This document shows, piece by piece, positions 11,587 through 22,237 of a stretch of 64,000 bases of DNA. Source of the stretch: Leptodontidium sp. MPI-SDFR-AT-0119 (taxonomy: Eukaryota; Ascomycota; Leotiomycetes; Helotiales; Leptodontidiaceae). The notes beneath the pieces are model-generated. The model was not told where the DNA came from and searched no databases. It was given only the letters and a program-made list of their open reading frames with translations. Numbering within the stretch: the first letter of the stretch is position 1; each line of letters begins with the position of its first letter. The stretch lies in assembly GCA_020726505.1 (NCBI GenBank), contig JAHLEZ010000019.1, positions 930,001 to 994,000 of the forward strand. Reading direction: 5' to 3'. The translations under genes were made by a program, and so were the position numbers.

Positions 11587-12537
11587 ATGGAGACACGCCA
11601 TGAGAAGAATGTACAGCGCAAGCTGCGGGTGAAGGAAAGAAAGGATGCCATGGCCAAATATCTGCGTTCACAACCTCTGCGCCCTATAAACACTTGTGGT
11701 CTCCAGACTCTACAACGAGCGCTTGGGCTGCCTCTTGACCCTTGCTTGCTCCTTAGAGTAGAAGCACAAGAAGACAACTTTGAACCTGAAAGGTTGGACC
11801 AGGAAGCTTGCTCCAGAGCGGGGCAGCCGAATCCCCCAGTTCCACTCGCCAAAAGTGCTGCAGGGGCTCTATCCGAAACTACTGTTCCAACCCCTGGGGA
11901 CTTTGATAGCCAGGAGCCTGAGCTTCTTGATGTTATTTTCATTGCAATCGATTTCGAGTACAGTCATTACTCTCCGAAGACTGGACATATTCGGTTAAGA
12001 GAGGTTGGAATCTCAATGTTGGACACCCGGGATCTATGTCATCAAAGCAATTCTTTGAAGGACATTATATCCACACAGCATTATCGGACTGCAACAGATA
12101 CTAAAACGTTCCTTTTCGGAAAGTCTATTGATATTTCACAAGACGAACTTGTTCTCATTCTCAAGCGCTTACTTTGTCTTGAGGGTGAGTCTCCCAAACC
12201 AATTCGAGACCTTATTCTTGTTGGTCATGGCCTGGGTTTTGAAATTAAGGTTCTGAAAGGCCTTGGACTTGATTTGAACTTAGCACCTTCTGTTATTGAA
12301 ATGTTCGACACAGAGTTTTTGGGGTATGAGGTTTTTGGCAAAACCTTCAAATGCAGTCTTAGTAATGTTGTTAAAAAGACTGGGATTTCAGGCGGTTTTT
12401 TTCATAATGCTGGCAATGATGCTAATTTCAGCCTCCGAGCTATGTTACTGCTGGCTTGTCATCGCTATGATCCCTTGAAAGCGAATATTACTTTGCAATC
12501 AAGATTGGAAATGTACAGGAAAATAGCACAACTTTGA
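11587..12537 (+). CDS. Gfd2/YDR514C-like protein with DEDD nuclease fold
   Basis: A single-exon gene of 316 residues. After a low-complexity N-terminal third comes FIAIDFEYSH (Asp122 and Glu124, the DxE pair of RNase-H-like exonucleases). A central LVGHGLGFEIKVLKGLG motif follows, then a C-terminal FHNAGNDANFSLRAM motif with the His and Asp expected of DEDDh enzymes. The order and spacing match the fungal Gfd2/YDR514C-like domain; yeast Gfd2 is linked genetically to mRNA export through Dbp5. In the central motif Gly-Leu-Gly-Phe-Glu replaces the usual Asp-containing stretch, so catalytic ability is uncertain. The second half is noticeably AT-rich in codon choice. The neighbours give no functional hint. 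Confidence 0.75.
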   Translation: METRHEKNVQRKLRVKERKDAMAKYLRSQPLRPINTCGLQTLQRALGLPLDPCLLLRVEAQEDNFEPERLDQEACSRAGQPNPPVPLAKSAAGALSETTVPTPGDFDSQEPELLDVIFIAIDFEYSHYSPKTGHIRLREVGISMLDTRDLCHQSNSLKDIISTQHYRTATDTKTFLFGKSIDISQDELVLILKRLLCLEGESPKPIRDLILVGHGLGFEIKVLKGLGLDLNLAPSVIEMFDTEFLGYEVFGKTFKCSLSNVVKKTGISGGFFHNAGNDANFSLRAMLLLACHRYDPLKANITLQSRLEMYRKIAQL

Positions 12538-14011
12538 GCAATCGAAGCTCTCTACCAATTCTTTATCTTCTTTTTTGGCTTAGAATTCTCACCTGGTAAG
12601 TAATATCTGCAAGTTCAAGATCTCTCCTCCTCATTTGGCTTCGAGTCTTATTATAGCCTATGTATGCCGCCACAACTTGTAACTGTTTAGACTATTTTAG
12701 CTTGAAGCATGAATAAGGCTCATGTGTAGATTTATAGTATATTGAGGTGTTGTACTTCATGCGTGGTCACTTCATGTGGTCTTCCAAATCGATGCACCTG
12801 CATTTAGAATACTCCAAATACCGAAATAGAACTAGGGATCTCGAAATTGTCCCTCCCTAAAATGGACAAGAAACAGACTTGAGCGAGAAGAGAAGCTTCA
12901 AGCAATATGTACTCAATTGGACTTTGGCGAAGTTAACTCTTGAAAGCTTTTCCTGGCGGTTATTTATATTTTTAATCAGCAATCTTTGGGTACAAGATTC
13001 AAGCTCTTGAATTTTTTACATTTGCAAACAGTATTACAGATTTATTTAGGCGATGCTTACTTAGGGTCCTTCACAAGACTCTTGGGGCCGAAGGATCTGC
13101 TGGGTAGTGGTGACTTCCGCTGTTCGTTCAGCTAGCATAGGACAAGAAGCTGCAGGACTCTCCTAATCGAACACCGAAACCACGAAAAGCATTAGGCATG
13201 TCGCTCTGATATGACAAGTCCCTGTTAATATAATCATTCACTATTCTGATAAAGGCAGTGGGCCCCTCGGTCGTCTTGAATTTATACAGCTGCTCCTAGG
13301 AGTTCTGAACTCTCATAACTCGTCCGGCATCGTTCTCAGCGGACACTCCCTAATACAGAATAGAAAGGTGTTCTGTTGAGTGAAAAAGTTTCCATCTCGG
13401 AGGGTCGATGTTTGATTGCCTGTTTTCAGTCAAGTGGCAATCTTGACTTTTACGCAAGCGTCTAATTAACAAAACCCTTTATCGTTAAAAATTTATGAAA
13501 ACGTATAATTAATAAAGACCTTCACTAGACTACTACGCTTCTAGCAAATATCAAAGAAAGATTAATTGAACGTAGATTAGTTGGGAAGCTCTCGAGGGGC
13601 ACAAAAGCTTTCAAAAATCCCCTTGTATCAGAAGTAGCAAGTTATACAACACCTCCAAATCACACTTCAATCACCCAATCTCTTGAATCTTCGCAACTGT
13701 CCAGCCAAATCTCTCTAAAGCAGTAGATATTGGCCTCTAAAACCGGCGATTGGGAATAATACTATAATATGTATTACCGGGCATCAACAAGCCAAAACAA
13801 CCCCCGCTAGGAGCTAAAATAGCCTCTCAATACATGCTCAGGCTGACTCTGCCCTATGCAGGGGTTGCTTAGGCCGAGCTCAAGCCCGTATTCAGGTTAA
13901 AGCGGCAGCTGCTCACGTTCAGTCACCAAAACGGACCAGCTTCAAAAATAAATAAAGACCTTTCAGTCTAACGTATACGGCAGCCTTCCATCTCCTACCG
14001 AGCATCCGGCT
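12538..14011. other. AT-rich gap, no gene recognised
   Basis: About 1.5 kb with no open frame worth naming and an AT-rich composition. It could be decayed repeat DNA, but I see no intact repeat structure. Confidence 0.5.
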
Positions 14012-16387
14012 ATGGCATCAAGACGTAACAGCGAAGTCAACTTACCTTCATCAATCAACACACCAAGAAGGTTGTCGAAGGCCAGGGTTCGTATACTTCC
14101 ACGTATACCAATACCAGTCAACACACCTACAGGTATCGATTTGTCGAAGGTCACAACACCCATACAACCGGCTACACCATTCAGACCACGACCACTAGCA
14201 ACATCCTCAGCTACAGCGGGGCACGCTCCTCCGAACGGTCTGAGGCGGTCTCAGATTGGCTACGGAATCATCGGGGATCTTCCGTTCTTGGTTAAGGATC
14301 TGATATTCTTCCTGATCGGGCACCTCACAGAGGCTATTCTGGGATATTGGACGATTTTCGGACCGACGATTTTTCTCCTTGCCCTTTTTTATTCCCCAGC
14401 GTTGAAAGAGCTTCCCTTTGGAGCCTTCTCCTCCCTCGCCTTTGGATGGATACCGCGAACGGCATCGTATTTCACATCTTTCTCTTCGGGAACACTCCAA
14501 TGGATACTCGGGGGCCTCGACAATGTCCTGGCAAGGTTTGAAGAGGCAGCTAGGACTACACCTTATGGTTCAGCGCCTAATTTATCCAAACCATCAGTCC
14601 CATACACGTCATCAAACCCTCTCACATCATCAAATACGTTCACACCACGAGTCTCATATATACTACCAGCCCACTCGACGCCAGGGAGCTTCTCCTTGTG
14701 GAACAACGTCAGTTGGGTCGCCGGACCAGTTGCAACAGTCTACGACGGACTTAAAAATATTCTACCCACGAGTGTTGTGAACATGGAAAGTGTGTTTGGT
14801 AAGTTCATATCGAACAGCTTGTTCCTGGCCGCAGGTGCCAGCGCTTGCTGGTTCGCTATAGGGTTCAAATACACCATTCTTTCCGGGATTCTGTTCTTCG
14901 CACCCCTTCAAATTATCACGGCACAATTGATTGATTATCTGGTACAATCTGGGATATGTGGATCAGATCTCTCGGAGAAACGGAATTATATAATGGCCAT
15001 CGGGTTCCTGTTGTTGTTCAGGGCATTCAAGTTTTTTGTGCACATAAGGTCGAGCACTCCTCCCGCGGATCGTCCCATATCGCGCCCATACAACAACACA
15101 TACAAGCCTGGCGATGTTACGGTCATCATACCTACAAAGGGCAGTTACGTACCAGATGATATGGCGGCACTCTGCTCAAGAGAGGGACACGCAAATAGTT
15201 CATCATTCCTGAGATCACTCAGTACCATTCTCGAAAACGAGCCTGCCGAAGTGATCCTCGCCACTACCGGCTTGGAGGCGCACAAGAATATGAATCTCAT
15301 AGCTGCACGCTTCGGCACTCATCGAGTCAAGGTAACCTCTATCATGGACCCAGTACGCAATCTCCGTCGTCAGTTCCTCAAAGCAACCGACTCGGTGAAA
15401 ACTGATATCATCTGCTACGCCCATGCCGAAGTGCGCTGGGAGGAAAGCTTTCTGAAGAACGCGCTCGCCCCATTCAACGATCCTGATGTCGGTCTCGTCG
15501 GTGTACCAGTGGAGATGCGACGTTTACGCAACCCAAAATCTCAACACCTGACATTCAACCCGAAGCAATTCCGTGCTCGTATTTTGCGACCACCACAGCC
15601 TTGCCACCCACGCCATCCAGCTGCTAGATGGTTGGAAATGTTTCCCTTCAAAGTCATGAAATTGATCGACTACACCTTCACCGACAAGGGGAGGTGCTAC
15701 AGCGCCCTAAACTACCTAGAATGTCTCTACTATCAACGGATCAACCACGAGAGCGCGTCCACGAACCGTATTGACGGCGGCATCGCCCTCGTCTCGGCCA
15801 AATCAGCTCTAATCCGCACCCGCATCGTGCAATCTACCGATTTCCGCCTCCACTTCCCGCACGAGAAGATCTTAGGATTGCTCCCCGTGTTTGGGAGCAT
15901 GCGCTCCGATGCCGCTCACTTCATCACGCGCAAAGTCCACGGGATGGGATTCAAGGTGAGGTTCCAGGATACACCTTCCACGACCGTCAAATATAATTTC
16001 AAGTATCCCGGTCTCGACGCCTACTGTCAGAAGGTGTCAGATCGATATTCCAGCCTCTACCGCAGTAACCTAGCCTCCCTTAGAGCCGACATCTACTCCA
16101 ATCATATGTGGACTGCTTACACCATGCTTCTGAGTCTAGCAAACGTCCCACTGATCGTGGATGGAGGTCTAACGTATTTATTCTGGTTCTTTGGCCATTA
16201 TCAATGCTTGTTACACTTCGTCGGGGCTACCTTTGGTTATAGAGTCTATGAACAATATCCACATCTGAGTCGATATCCTAGAGATTGGAAGCTGGTGCCT
16301 TTGGGAATTGGTTTCTATTATTTGGAATCTCTGTTCCAGGTTGTGGGGCTGCTGTACGCTTGCTTCCCTGAAGTTGAACCGGAGTAG
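14012..16387 (+). CDS. family 2 glycosyltransferase-like membrane protein (Cps1/hyaluronan-synthase type)
   Basis: A single exon of 791 residues. A Ser/Pro-rich N-terminus leads into several transmembrane segments (around 95-130, 255-310 and 320-345). The glycosyltransferase domain starts near residue 367 (VTVIIPTKGS), and two or three membrane segments follow (about 695-725 and 770-790). The layout matches fungal type 2 processive polysaccharide synthases at the plasma membrane. The catalytic signatures have drifted. Where the family has a DDD-type metal/nucleotide motif, this protein has YAHAEVRW (about 467-474). Where a GDD motif is usual, it has MRSDAAHFITRKV (about 629-641). The QxxRW-type site reads SDRYSSLYRSN. 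The fold is evident, but sugar transfer is doubtful. It could be a regulatory homologue or use a different chemistry. Confidence 0.8.
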   Translation: MASRRNSEVNLPSSINTPRRLSKARVRILPRIPIPVNTPTGIDLSKVTTPIQPATPFRPRPLATSSATAGHAPPNGLRRSQIGYGIIGDLPFLVKDLIFFLIGHLTEAILGYWTIFGPTIFLLALFYSPALKELPFGAFSSLAFGWIPRTASYFTSFSSGTLQWILGGLDNVLARFEEAARTTPYGSAPNLSKPSVPYTSSNPLTSSNTFTPRVSYILPAHSTPGSFSLWNNVSWVAGPVATVYDGLKNILPTSVVNMESVFGKFISNSLFLAAGASACWFAIGFKYTILSGILFFAPLQIITAQLIDYLVQSGICGSDLSEKRNYIMAIGFLLLFRAFKFFVHIRSSTPPADRPISRPYNNTYKPGDVTVIIPTKGSYVPDDMAALCSREGHANSSSFLRSLSTILENEPAEVILATTGLEAHKNMNLIAARFGTHRVKVTSIMDPVRNLRRQFLKATDSVKTDIICYAHAEVRWEESFLKNALAPFNDPDVGLVGVPVEMRRLRNPKSQHLTFNPKQFRARILRPPQPCHPRHPAARWLEMFPFKVMKLIDYTFTDKGRCYSALNYLECLYYQRINHESASTNRIDGGIALVSAKSALIRTRIVQSTDFRLHFPHEKILGLLPVFGSMRSDAAHFITRKVHGMGFKVRFQDTPSTTVKYNFKYPGLDAYCQKVSDRYSSLYRSNLASLRADIYSNHMWTAYTMLLSLANVPLIVDGGLTYLFWFFGHYQCLLHFVGATFGYRVYEQYPHLSRYPRDWKLVPLGIGFYYLESLFQVVGLLYACFPEVEPE

Positions 16388-17470
16388 TCTCATGTCAATG
16401 TTGAGTTCAAGGGATATTGAGTTGTATCTAGAGATGGCATGAGAAGATTTACAAAAAGTGGACTAAAGAGTACTGCTTGATAGAAAATATTGAACGAAAG
16501 CATTGATGGTGTTGGTATTCGTCTTTTTTCGATAGCTATCTAATTTCATACATGTTCAAAATTCCATCTAGAACCGATATGGGAAGATCTGTACCCGTGA
16601 TTTCCGGTAGATTCTCGTGTGCATCCGCGATAAGATTTCTTCTCATCCGAAGTCTTTCTTCCTAACATTCTTCAGTTACTGTCGTGCTAATATTGCTTCT
16701 ATCACCTGCCTGCTACAGCTCCAGCGATCCTCGTCGGCGTTGTTTACCCTGTCTCGCCAAATTCTCAGCCACTCGCGTAACTTGAAAGTTCAGAGGACAA
16801 AATTGAAAATCCACTTTTGGGATCGAGTGCTACTGGTCTAGCTCTGAACTAGATATCATTGAGGATAAAAATCTATGGGCCATTTGTATATATTAGCAGA
16901 CCAAACTCAGTTCAATCCCGTCCTGGTATCAGTCTAAATCCACACACCACAATGTTCTTAAATCCATAGCCAGTCAAGCGACTCCCCATACTTTAGGAAA
17001 GGTCTAAAAATGACACCGATGCCATACTAGTTCCAGTCGATTCTGAAGCAAGAAGAAGGCTAAGTAAGTAGACTCCTAATGCTAGCATATGCAGGGTGTT
17101 CCCCTCTCCCGAATTACGCGAGGTCCCCGCGGCGGATTGATGACGAAAACAAGATGTTCTGATATCCAGTTCACAGGAACATCATCCTATCAGCAGCTAT
17201 GAATTTTGCCGTAGCTACGAAGGGATCTTACCAATTCATCGCGTTAGAAATTCGGCGACGGAAACACCGGCCGCGCGGGAGTTTACAAGTATAGATCCCG
17301 AACCCGAGCCGAACGGGCTCTGGTGGAGCCCGACCCAGCGAAGATATAACCAAACATCTGATTTCCCATGGGTAACGCAAATCAAATCAATTGCTCCTCA
17401 ATGTCAATTTCAATAACATTTTATCTATATATCTTCGGGTTCTTCACCCAAAGCCCGATTCACGTCGGAA
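16388..17470. other. no gene recognised
   Basis: Intergenic between two plus-strand genes. A TATA-like stretch (TCTATATATCTTC) at about 17423-17435 lies roughly 40 bp before the DUF1275 start and may belong to its promoter. Nothing else is supportable. Confidence 0.45.
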
Positions 17471-18316
17471 ATGACACATCCTCCAATCACATCGGGGCCT
17501 GCGTCCCAGGCTCAACAATATGGACCGGCAGAACTTGAGAGTCAACAATCAACGGACGACACGATGGCCAAGAAACCCCGGGCCAATCAAAGGCTGCGCA
17601 AATATCTTTCGGAAAACATTCGTGAGGATGTTGTGCTCGAAGCGGAACTGCTTCTACTGGCATTCGCAACCGGCATCCAGGATGCAACCACGTTTCCAGA
17701 CTATTCTTGCTTTGCCTCCAATCAAACCGGCAATACGGTCCTACTGGCTGTTGGAGTAGCCGGTGTTTCTGGAGACTCTTTCTCTATGGAGAACATCGGT
17801 GTGTCTCTGGCGTTGTTCGTGGCAGGGAGCTGGAGCATGGGTCAAATCGGACATCTCGCAGGGTCTCGGAAGAGATGGTGGCTCATCTTCAGCTCTGTGA
17901 TTCAGACGGCTATGATATTCGCGGCATCCGGTCTGCAGTATCGTTACGGAGTTGGAGAGAAAGATCGCAGTATCACGTTGGGTGCTATCTCTTTGCTGGC
18001 GTTCTCATCTGGTGGGCAAGTCGTCATGGTGCGTGCGTTGCAGATGACTGAGATCACGACGGCTATGGCGACTGCTGCATATGTGGATTTGTTCCTGGAT
18101 GTCAAACTTTTCGGGAAAGTGAATCGGCGGAGAGATAGGAGGGTCTTGTTCTTGTTGAGTCTGGTTGCGGGAAGTTTCGCTGGCGCTTTTGCATATGCGA
18201 GAGTAAGCTCGCCGTTTGCTTTATTAATTTTAGCGGTTGGAAAATTGATTGTTACCGTTGCTTTTATTCTGAATAAGAAGATGGATGTTAAAAGCGACTC
18301 GGAAGTAGTAGATTAG
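17471..18316 (+). CDS. DUF1275 (YoaK-type) integral membrane protein
   Basis: An intronless gene of 281 residues. A polar N-terminal tail of about 55 residues is followed by the family hallmark LLLLAFATGIQDATTF and the segment FASNQTGNTVLLAVGVAG. Four or five further hydrophobic segments follow (SLALFVAGSWSMGQIG, WWLIFSSVIQTAMIF, ITLGAISLLAFSSGGQ, VLFLLSLVAGSFAGAFAY and a C-terminal helix). This is the usual length and order for fungal DUF1275 proteins, whose molecular function is unknown. It is complete from start to stop and has no obvious defect. The strand matches its neighbours, but the spacing of more than 600 bp gives no sign of functional linkage. Confidence 0.88.
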   Translation: MTHPPITSGPASQAQQYGPAELESQQSTDDTMAKKPRANQRLRKYLSENIREDVVLEAELLLLAFATGIQDATTFPDYSCFASNQTGNTVLLAVGVAGVSGDSFSMENIGVSLALFVAGSWSMGQIGHLAGSRKRWWLIFSSVIQTAMIFAASGLQYRYGVGEKDRSITLGAISLLAFSSGGQVVMVRALQMTEITTAMATAAYVDLFLDVKLFGKVNRRRDRRVLFLLSLVAGSFAGAFAYARVSSPFALLILAVGKLIVTVAFILNKKMDVKSDSEVVD

Positions 18317-18945
18317 TAATTTGGACAATGAAATTGATTCAAAAGTCGCTCTCTCAATATCTCAAAACTTGAGAATTGGTAAACTTGTCAAATGGCCTGG
18401 GTAATAGGAATGAGAAGGGGGTTTTAATATATATTAAGAAAAACCATTAGTCACCATCAATTTATACCATCAGTAACATCCTTCTACCAAAGGCAAGATT
18501 GCGCATTATTGAAGAGCCAAGGGATGTCTTTCTCAAGATTAGGAAATTCCCAAGATGTATTTAATAGGAGCAATTTTCGTGGTGGGATTTTTTCATGAAG
18601 AGGCTATCAGATTTAGTTTAAATTTTTGACTTTGCTCAAATGTAGTAGAATCAATACTGTCCTCGATAAAAGTGTTGTTTTGAGGTTCACTCAAGAAAGG
18701 GGAGATAGGATAGGGGCAACCACGCTAATTTAGCGCCTCGGTTAAATTTGGCATTCCGTGTTCCGCGAAGAATTTTGATCTGAGAACATGATATCCACAA
18801 CAAGGAACAGAAGCGTTCAATGCTGAGCCTCCAAAGGACGAGTTCGTCTCTATTGAACAAGGCTTTACGAAAGATTATTATCCCAAGCAGAAGCTCTCCT
18901 AAGGTGCTGTATCGGAGTCGCAATCGAGTTCGGCGTCACCTGACG
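18317..18945. other. AT-rich gap and possible extended 5' end of the AlkB gene
   Basis: An AT-rich gap. Its last 126 bp (18820-18945) stay open in frame with the AlkB start and could encode an N-terminal extension; see the finding on this region. Confidence 0.45.
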
Positions 18946-20153
18946 ATGGACGAATCAAGAAATGTGAGTGGCTCTGACGTATTGCATCGGGCGAACATAT
19001 TCTGATCCGTATACAGAAAGATCATGATCATGATACGCATGCGATACCTCCACAGGCTATCTGTAATGTGTATAAGAAGTATCAACGCATGGATGATACG
19101 GCCGTGGACGAAGATCTCAACGTCATCGATTTCAGCAGAGGCTTGACAGATGCGCAAAAGGGGAAGCTGGCCCCAGCAGGAACCGTTGAGGCGGAATTGA
19201 TTGCGAAGGCCCAGAAGACTTTCAAATTCTACGGAAAGGAGGATGCGAACGGCTCTCCAGAGCCAGAGTCGCTCCCTACGCCGTGTACAGCCTACGAGCA
19301 CAAGGGTTTCCCAGGTGAGTGAATGCTGGGCTCAGGACAACACCCCGTGACTAAGTTCCTTCCAGGTTTACGACTTTATCCTTCTCTTCTACCTCCTGAG
19401 TGCCAGGTCATGATGATGAACTCCGTCATGCATCGCGACCTTGCAAACCCTCTTCACAAAACAAACATGCACCCCGATTACAAAATACCCTTCCCGTCCT
19501 CCACATCGCCTACTGGCTCGTTCTTTGGCTACCCACCTCATTCCAAACACGAGGTCTATACACCCCTTAATCCAGACTCTCACCACAAACAGCTCAACAC
19601 AACACAATTCCTCTCGAAGAAGCTTCGTTGGCTCACTTTGGGTTCGCAATATGACTGGACCACTCGTTCCTACCCCACGACGTCACCAACCCCTTTCCCT
19701 CCAGACATCGCATCGCTAGTCACTACCCTCTTCCACTCTTCATTCACTCCTGAATCGGGTGTCGTTCTTCTTTACAGTACGAAAGATTATATGCCCGTTC
19801 ACCGCGATGTCTCCGAACAATGCGATCGTGGTCTTGCGTCGTTCAGTTTAGGATGCGACGGTCTCTTCATCCTCTCTAAAGATCTCAAGAACGATGGAGA
19901 GGACGTGGATGAAGATAACGAGGACCGTGAAATGGAAATGTGTGTTCTGAGAGTGAGGAGTGGAGATTGTGTATGGATGAGTGGAGAGACCAGATGGTGC
20001 TGGCATGCTATGCCCAAAGTTATGAACAATACTTGTCCATCTTGGCTTGAGGACTGGCCGGCCGAGAAGGGAGGTAGAAAGGAATTTGAGAAGTGGAAGG
20101 GATACATGAAAGGGAAGAGGTTGAATCTCAGCTGTCGACAGGTTTGGGGATGA
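18946..20153 (+). CDS. AlkB-family 2-oxoglutarate/Fe(II) dioxygenase (ALKBH1-like)
   Basis: Three exons, join(18946..18963, 19017..19314, 19366..20153), 367 residues. The introns are GTGAGT...CAG (53 and 51 nt) and the phases match. The iron-binding triad is present: His251-x-Asp253 in PVHRDVSEQCDRG and His319 in RWCWHAM. The 2-oxoglutarate-binding RxNxxxR motif is RLNLSCR with Arg357 and Arg363. A KKYQRMDD motif near the N-terminus is typical of fungal ALKBH1 relatives. The family demethylates nucleic acids (DNA, tRNA or histone substrates are reported for different members); which substrate applies here cannot be told from sequence. With the start at 18946 the first exon is only 18 nt. An in-frame upstream Met at 18820 would add 42 basic residues. 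Confidence 0.88.
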
Positions 20154-20334
20154 TTGATGGCTGATACTCTACAACTCATCGACAATACCCCACACTCGAA
20201 GACATATGCACCAGAAGATTGAACGAGACACCCCCTTCAAACTAGGCCACTTCAGGAAAATACTCCAAACAACCCACAAATTCTCAAACTCCTCTCAAGC
20301 TCAAAAACCCATCATAGGCGACACTCACCACCAC

Positions 20335-21131
20335 TCACCCCTCAGCATTCGTCAATTCCTTCTCATTTCGCCCTAAGACCGACCTCCTCTCCACATCCTG
20401 ATTCGTCGAATTATGCTCATTCGTCAAGCCATACAACCTCGCAAACGGATCATCAGTCGAATTCGTATGCCTAACATACTCCATCATATTCACCACCTGC
20501 ACAGCCGCCTTCTCAGAATACACACTCGCGATCCACGCAATCGCAACATCGATGCCAGCTGACACCCCAGACGAAGTCCAGATATTCCCATCGACGACCC
20601 ATCGTGCTTCCGCAACCCATTTGACCCTCGGTCCCATGGTTGGCGTTTGTGCCCATGCGAGTTTATTAGATGTCGCTCTCTTCCCATCGAGAACGCCGGA
20701 GCGCGCTGCAAGCCACGAGCCCGTACAGGTCGTGATGAGGTATTGTAGGCTTGGGTATCGGGTTTTGATGAATGCGATTGCTGGGTCTAGCAATGGTGCT
20801 GGAGCACGGGTTCCGAGTCCGCCGGGGACGATGAGGACGTCTAGCTCGGGTGCGGTATCAAAAGTGTGGGTTGGGAGCACGGATTCGCCGAATGTGGAGT
20901 TGATGGGGTTCTTCCACCATGATGTCTTCTCTGTGGCGACGGGGTCGAGTGTCGTGGAGAGGAGAGTCAAGTTGATGGTGTATTGCTGCCCGAGAAGATT
21001 GAGAGCATCAAGAGGTCCGAAGATATCGAGTGCTTGGAAGCCTGGAAAAAGAATGTATCCGAATCGAACTGGGAAGGGGCCGATATTTTTTTGCGAGTTT
21101 ACTGCACCAGCGAGGAGCAGGATTGTGACGA
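20335..21131 (-). CDS. DJ-1/PfpI family protein, probably secreted (isonitrile hydratase-like)
   Basis: The supported exon runs from 21131 to 20335. It encodes a hydrophobic leader (VTILLLAGAVNSQ), then IGPFPVRFGYILFPGFQALDIFGPLDAL, the VLIVPGGLG strand, and the nucleophile elbow LITTCTGSWLAARSGVLDGKRAT with its cysteine. SSGVSAGIDVAIAW follows. This is the order in DJ-1/PfpI (class I glutamine-amidotransferase-like) proteins of the isonitrile-hydratase-like group. The leader suggests export. The first exon is not resolved. ATGGCAATCATA at about 21211 would give a good signal-peptide start, but joining it to the acceptor at 21132 is one base out of frame, so the true start lies elsewhere or the gene has a small lesion. 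The C-terminal 30 residues are polar with N-glycosylation sites. Confidence 0.8.
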
Positions 21132-22157
21132 CTAGAGATTTTTGTCAAATACATGACTCCTGAATTTCCAACACCTGAAAGAGAAAAATTCAGACAACTA
21201 TGATTGCCATTTCATTAGATCAGATTGCAGTGACAAGCCATTCATTTATACTTTCTCAGAGAGGTCCTGATGAGCTCGTTCCACAACTACCCATCCAGAC
21301 TCACGATATCTCGTGACGACCCCCGGATAATGTTGACACGAACACGCGAGTTCCATTGGTTACCGGACCGAAAATGCACTCACTCACTGTGTAAAACAAT
21401 CAAAGGCAGTTCCCGTGCCACGAATTGCGGGGTATGAGGGGCATTGAGCATGTTTTCGTTTAAGAAGTGGCTTGACTGTTAATCCGGTTGGATATCATGA
21501 GAAGATCGGGCGGGAGCTTCAATCACGTCGTTAATTCGAATCTTAAGATCCTTTCTAGATCCTTTCGGACGATTCTCAATTGTCGTATAACTGCTTACTT
21601 AGTATGGTTATTTGGACGTTTGAAATGTCGTGTTCGTGGGAGCCGCGATAGACCCAACCATCTCCAAGTGAGAGGAGTTTCTTATACTCGATTCTCCTGC
21701 AGTAAAAGTGCACTGCTTTGCAATTTTCTCACTTCTTACCCCATAAATTCGCCAGCGTCATGAATTTTACTGCTTTGAGTATGGAATGAGTACACGTATT
21801 CGGGTAGTGTGCCTATTTAAGTACGCCAAATGCATTGGCTGAGAGAAGTGACTTGAGGTTCCCTATTGCTGCGAGATCACCAGCGGTTTGTAAATGTTTT
21901 AGGACTCCCCTTACCATTCTTTTTTTATTTTTAAGCTAAAGACAATAGATGAATATTCACTTTCCTTTTTCCATTACTGGTTTCCTCCAATAGCAAGTAG
22001 GTAGAAAGTGAAAAGTAACAAAGACACCCCGTTTGCCCGGCCACCGGCAGCATCACGTCACACCCTAAATCCTCCTTCTCAATCTTCCGCAATGTAGCCG
22101 TATTCATGTACAGTATCATACAAGTAGCCAATTAACCATCTCACAGTATCTATGTTA
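21132..22157. other. no gene recognised
   Basis: Contains the unresolved 5' end of the DJ-1-like gene and then AT-rich sequence with short unconvincing frames. Confidence 0.45.
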
Positions 22158-22237
22158 GGTTTCTTGGTGCAGTGGCAGCACGCCTCCCCTGCTTGTATTA
22201 TTAGGAGGAGACGCAAGTTCGACTCTTGCAGAAGCCC
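22158..22237 (+). tRNA. tRNA-like gene with enlarged anticodon loop
   Basis: The cloverleaf can be drawn by eye. The acceptor stem GGTTTCT/AGAAGCC has 7 pairs with one G-T. The D arm is GTGC/GCAC around the loop AGTGGCA. The anticodon stem is CCTCC/GGAGG. The T arm is GCAAG/CTTGC around TTCGACT. A-box-like (TGGTGCAGTGG) and B-box-like (GTTCGACTC) promoter elements are therefore both present. The anticodon loop is 16 nt instead of 7, as if a 9-nt intron were inserted after position 37. With that placement position 33 is C instead of the near-universal T, so the anticodon (TGC in that register) cannot be trusted. It is either a functional intron-containing tRNA or a degenerate copy. Confidence 0.55.

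Noticed and set aside
11108..11632. 174-codon plus-strand frame before the Gfd2-like gene
   Set aside because: It starts at GTG, overlaps the real start of the next gene in another frame and contains no motif.
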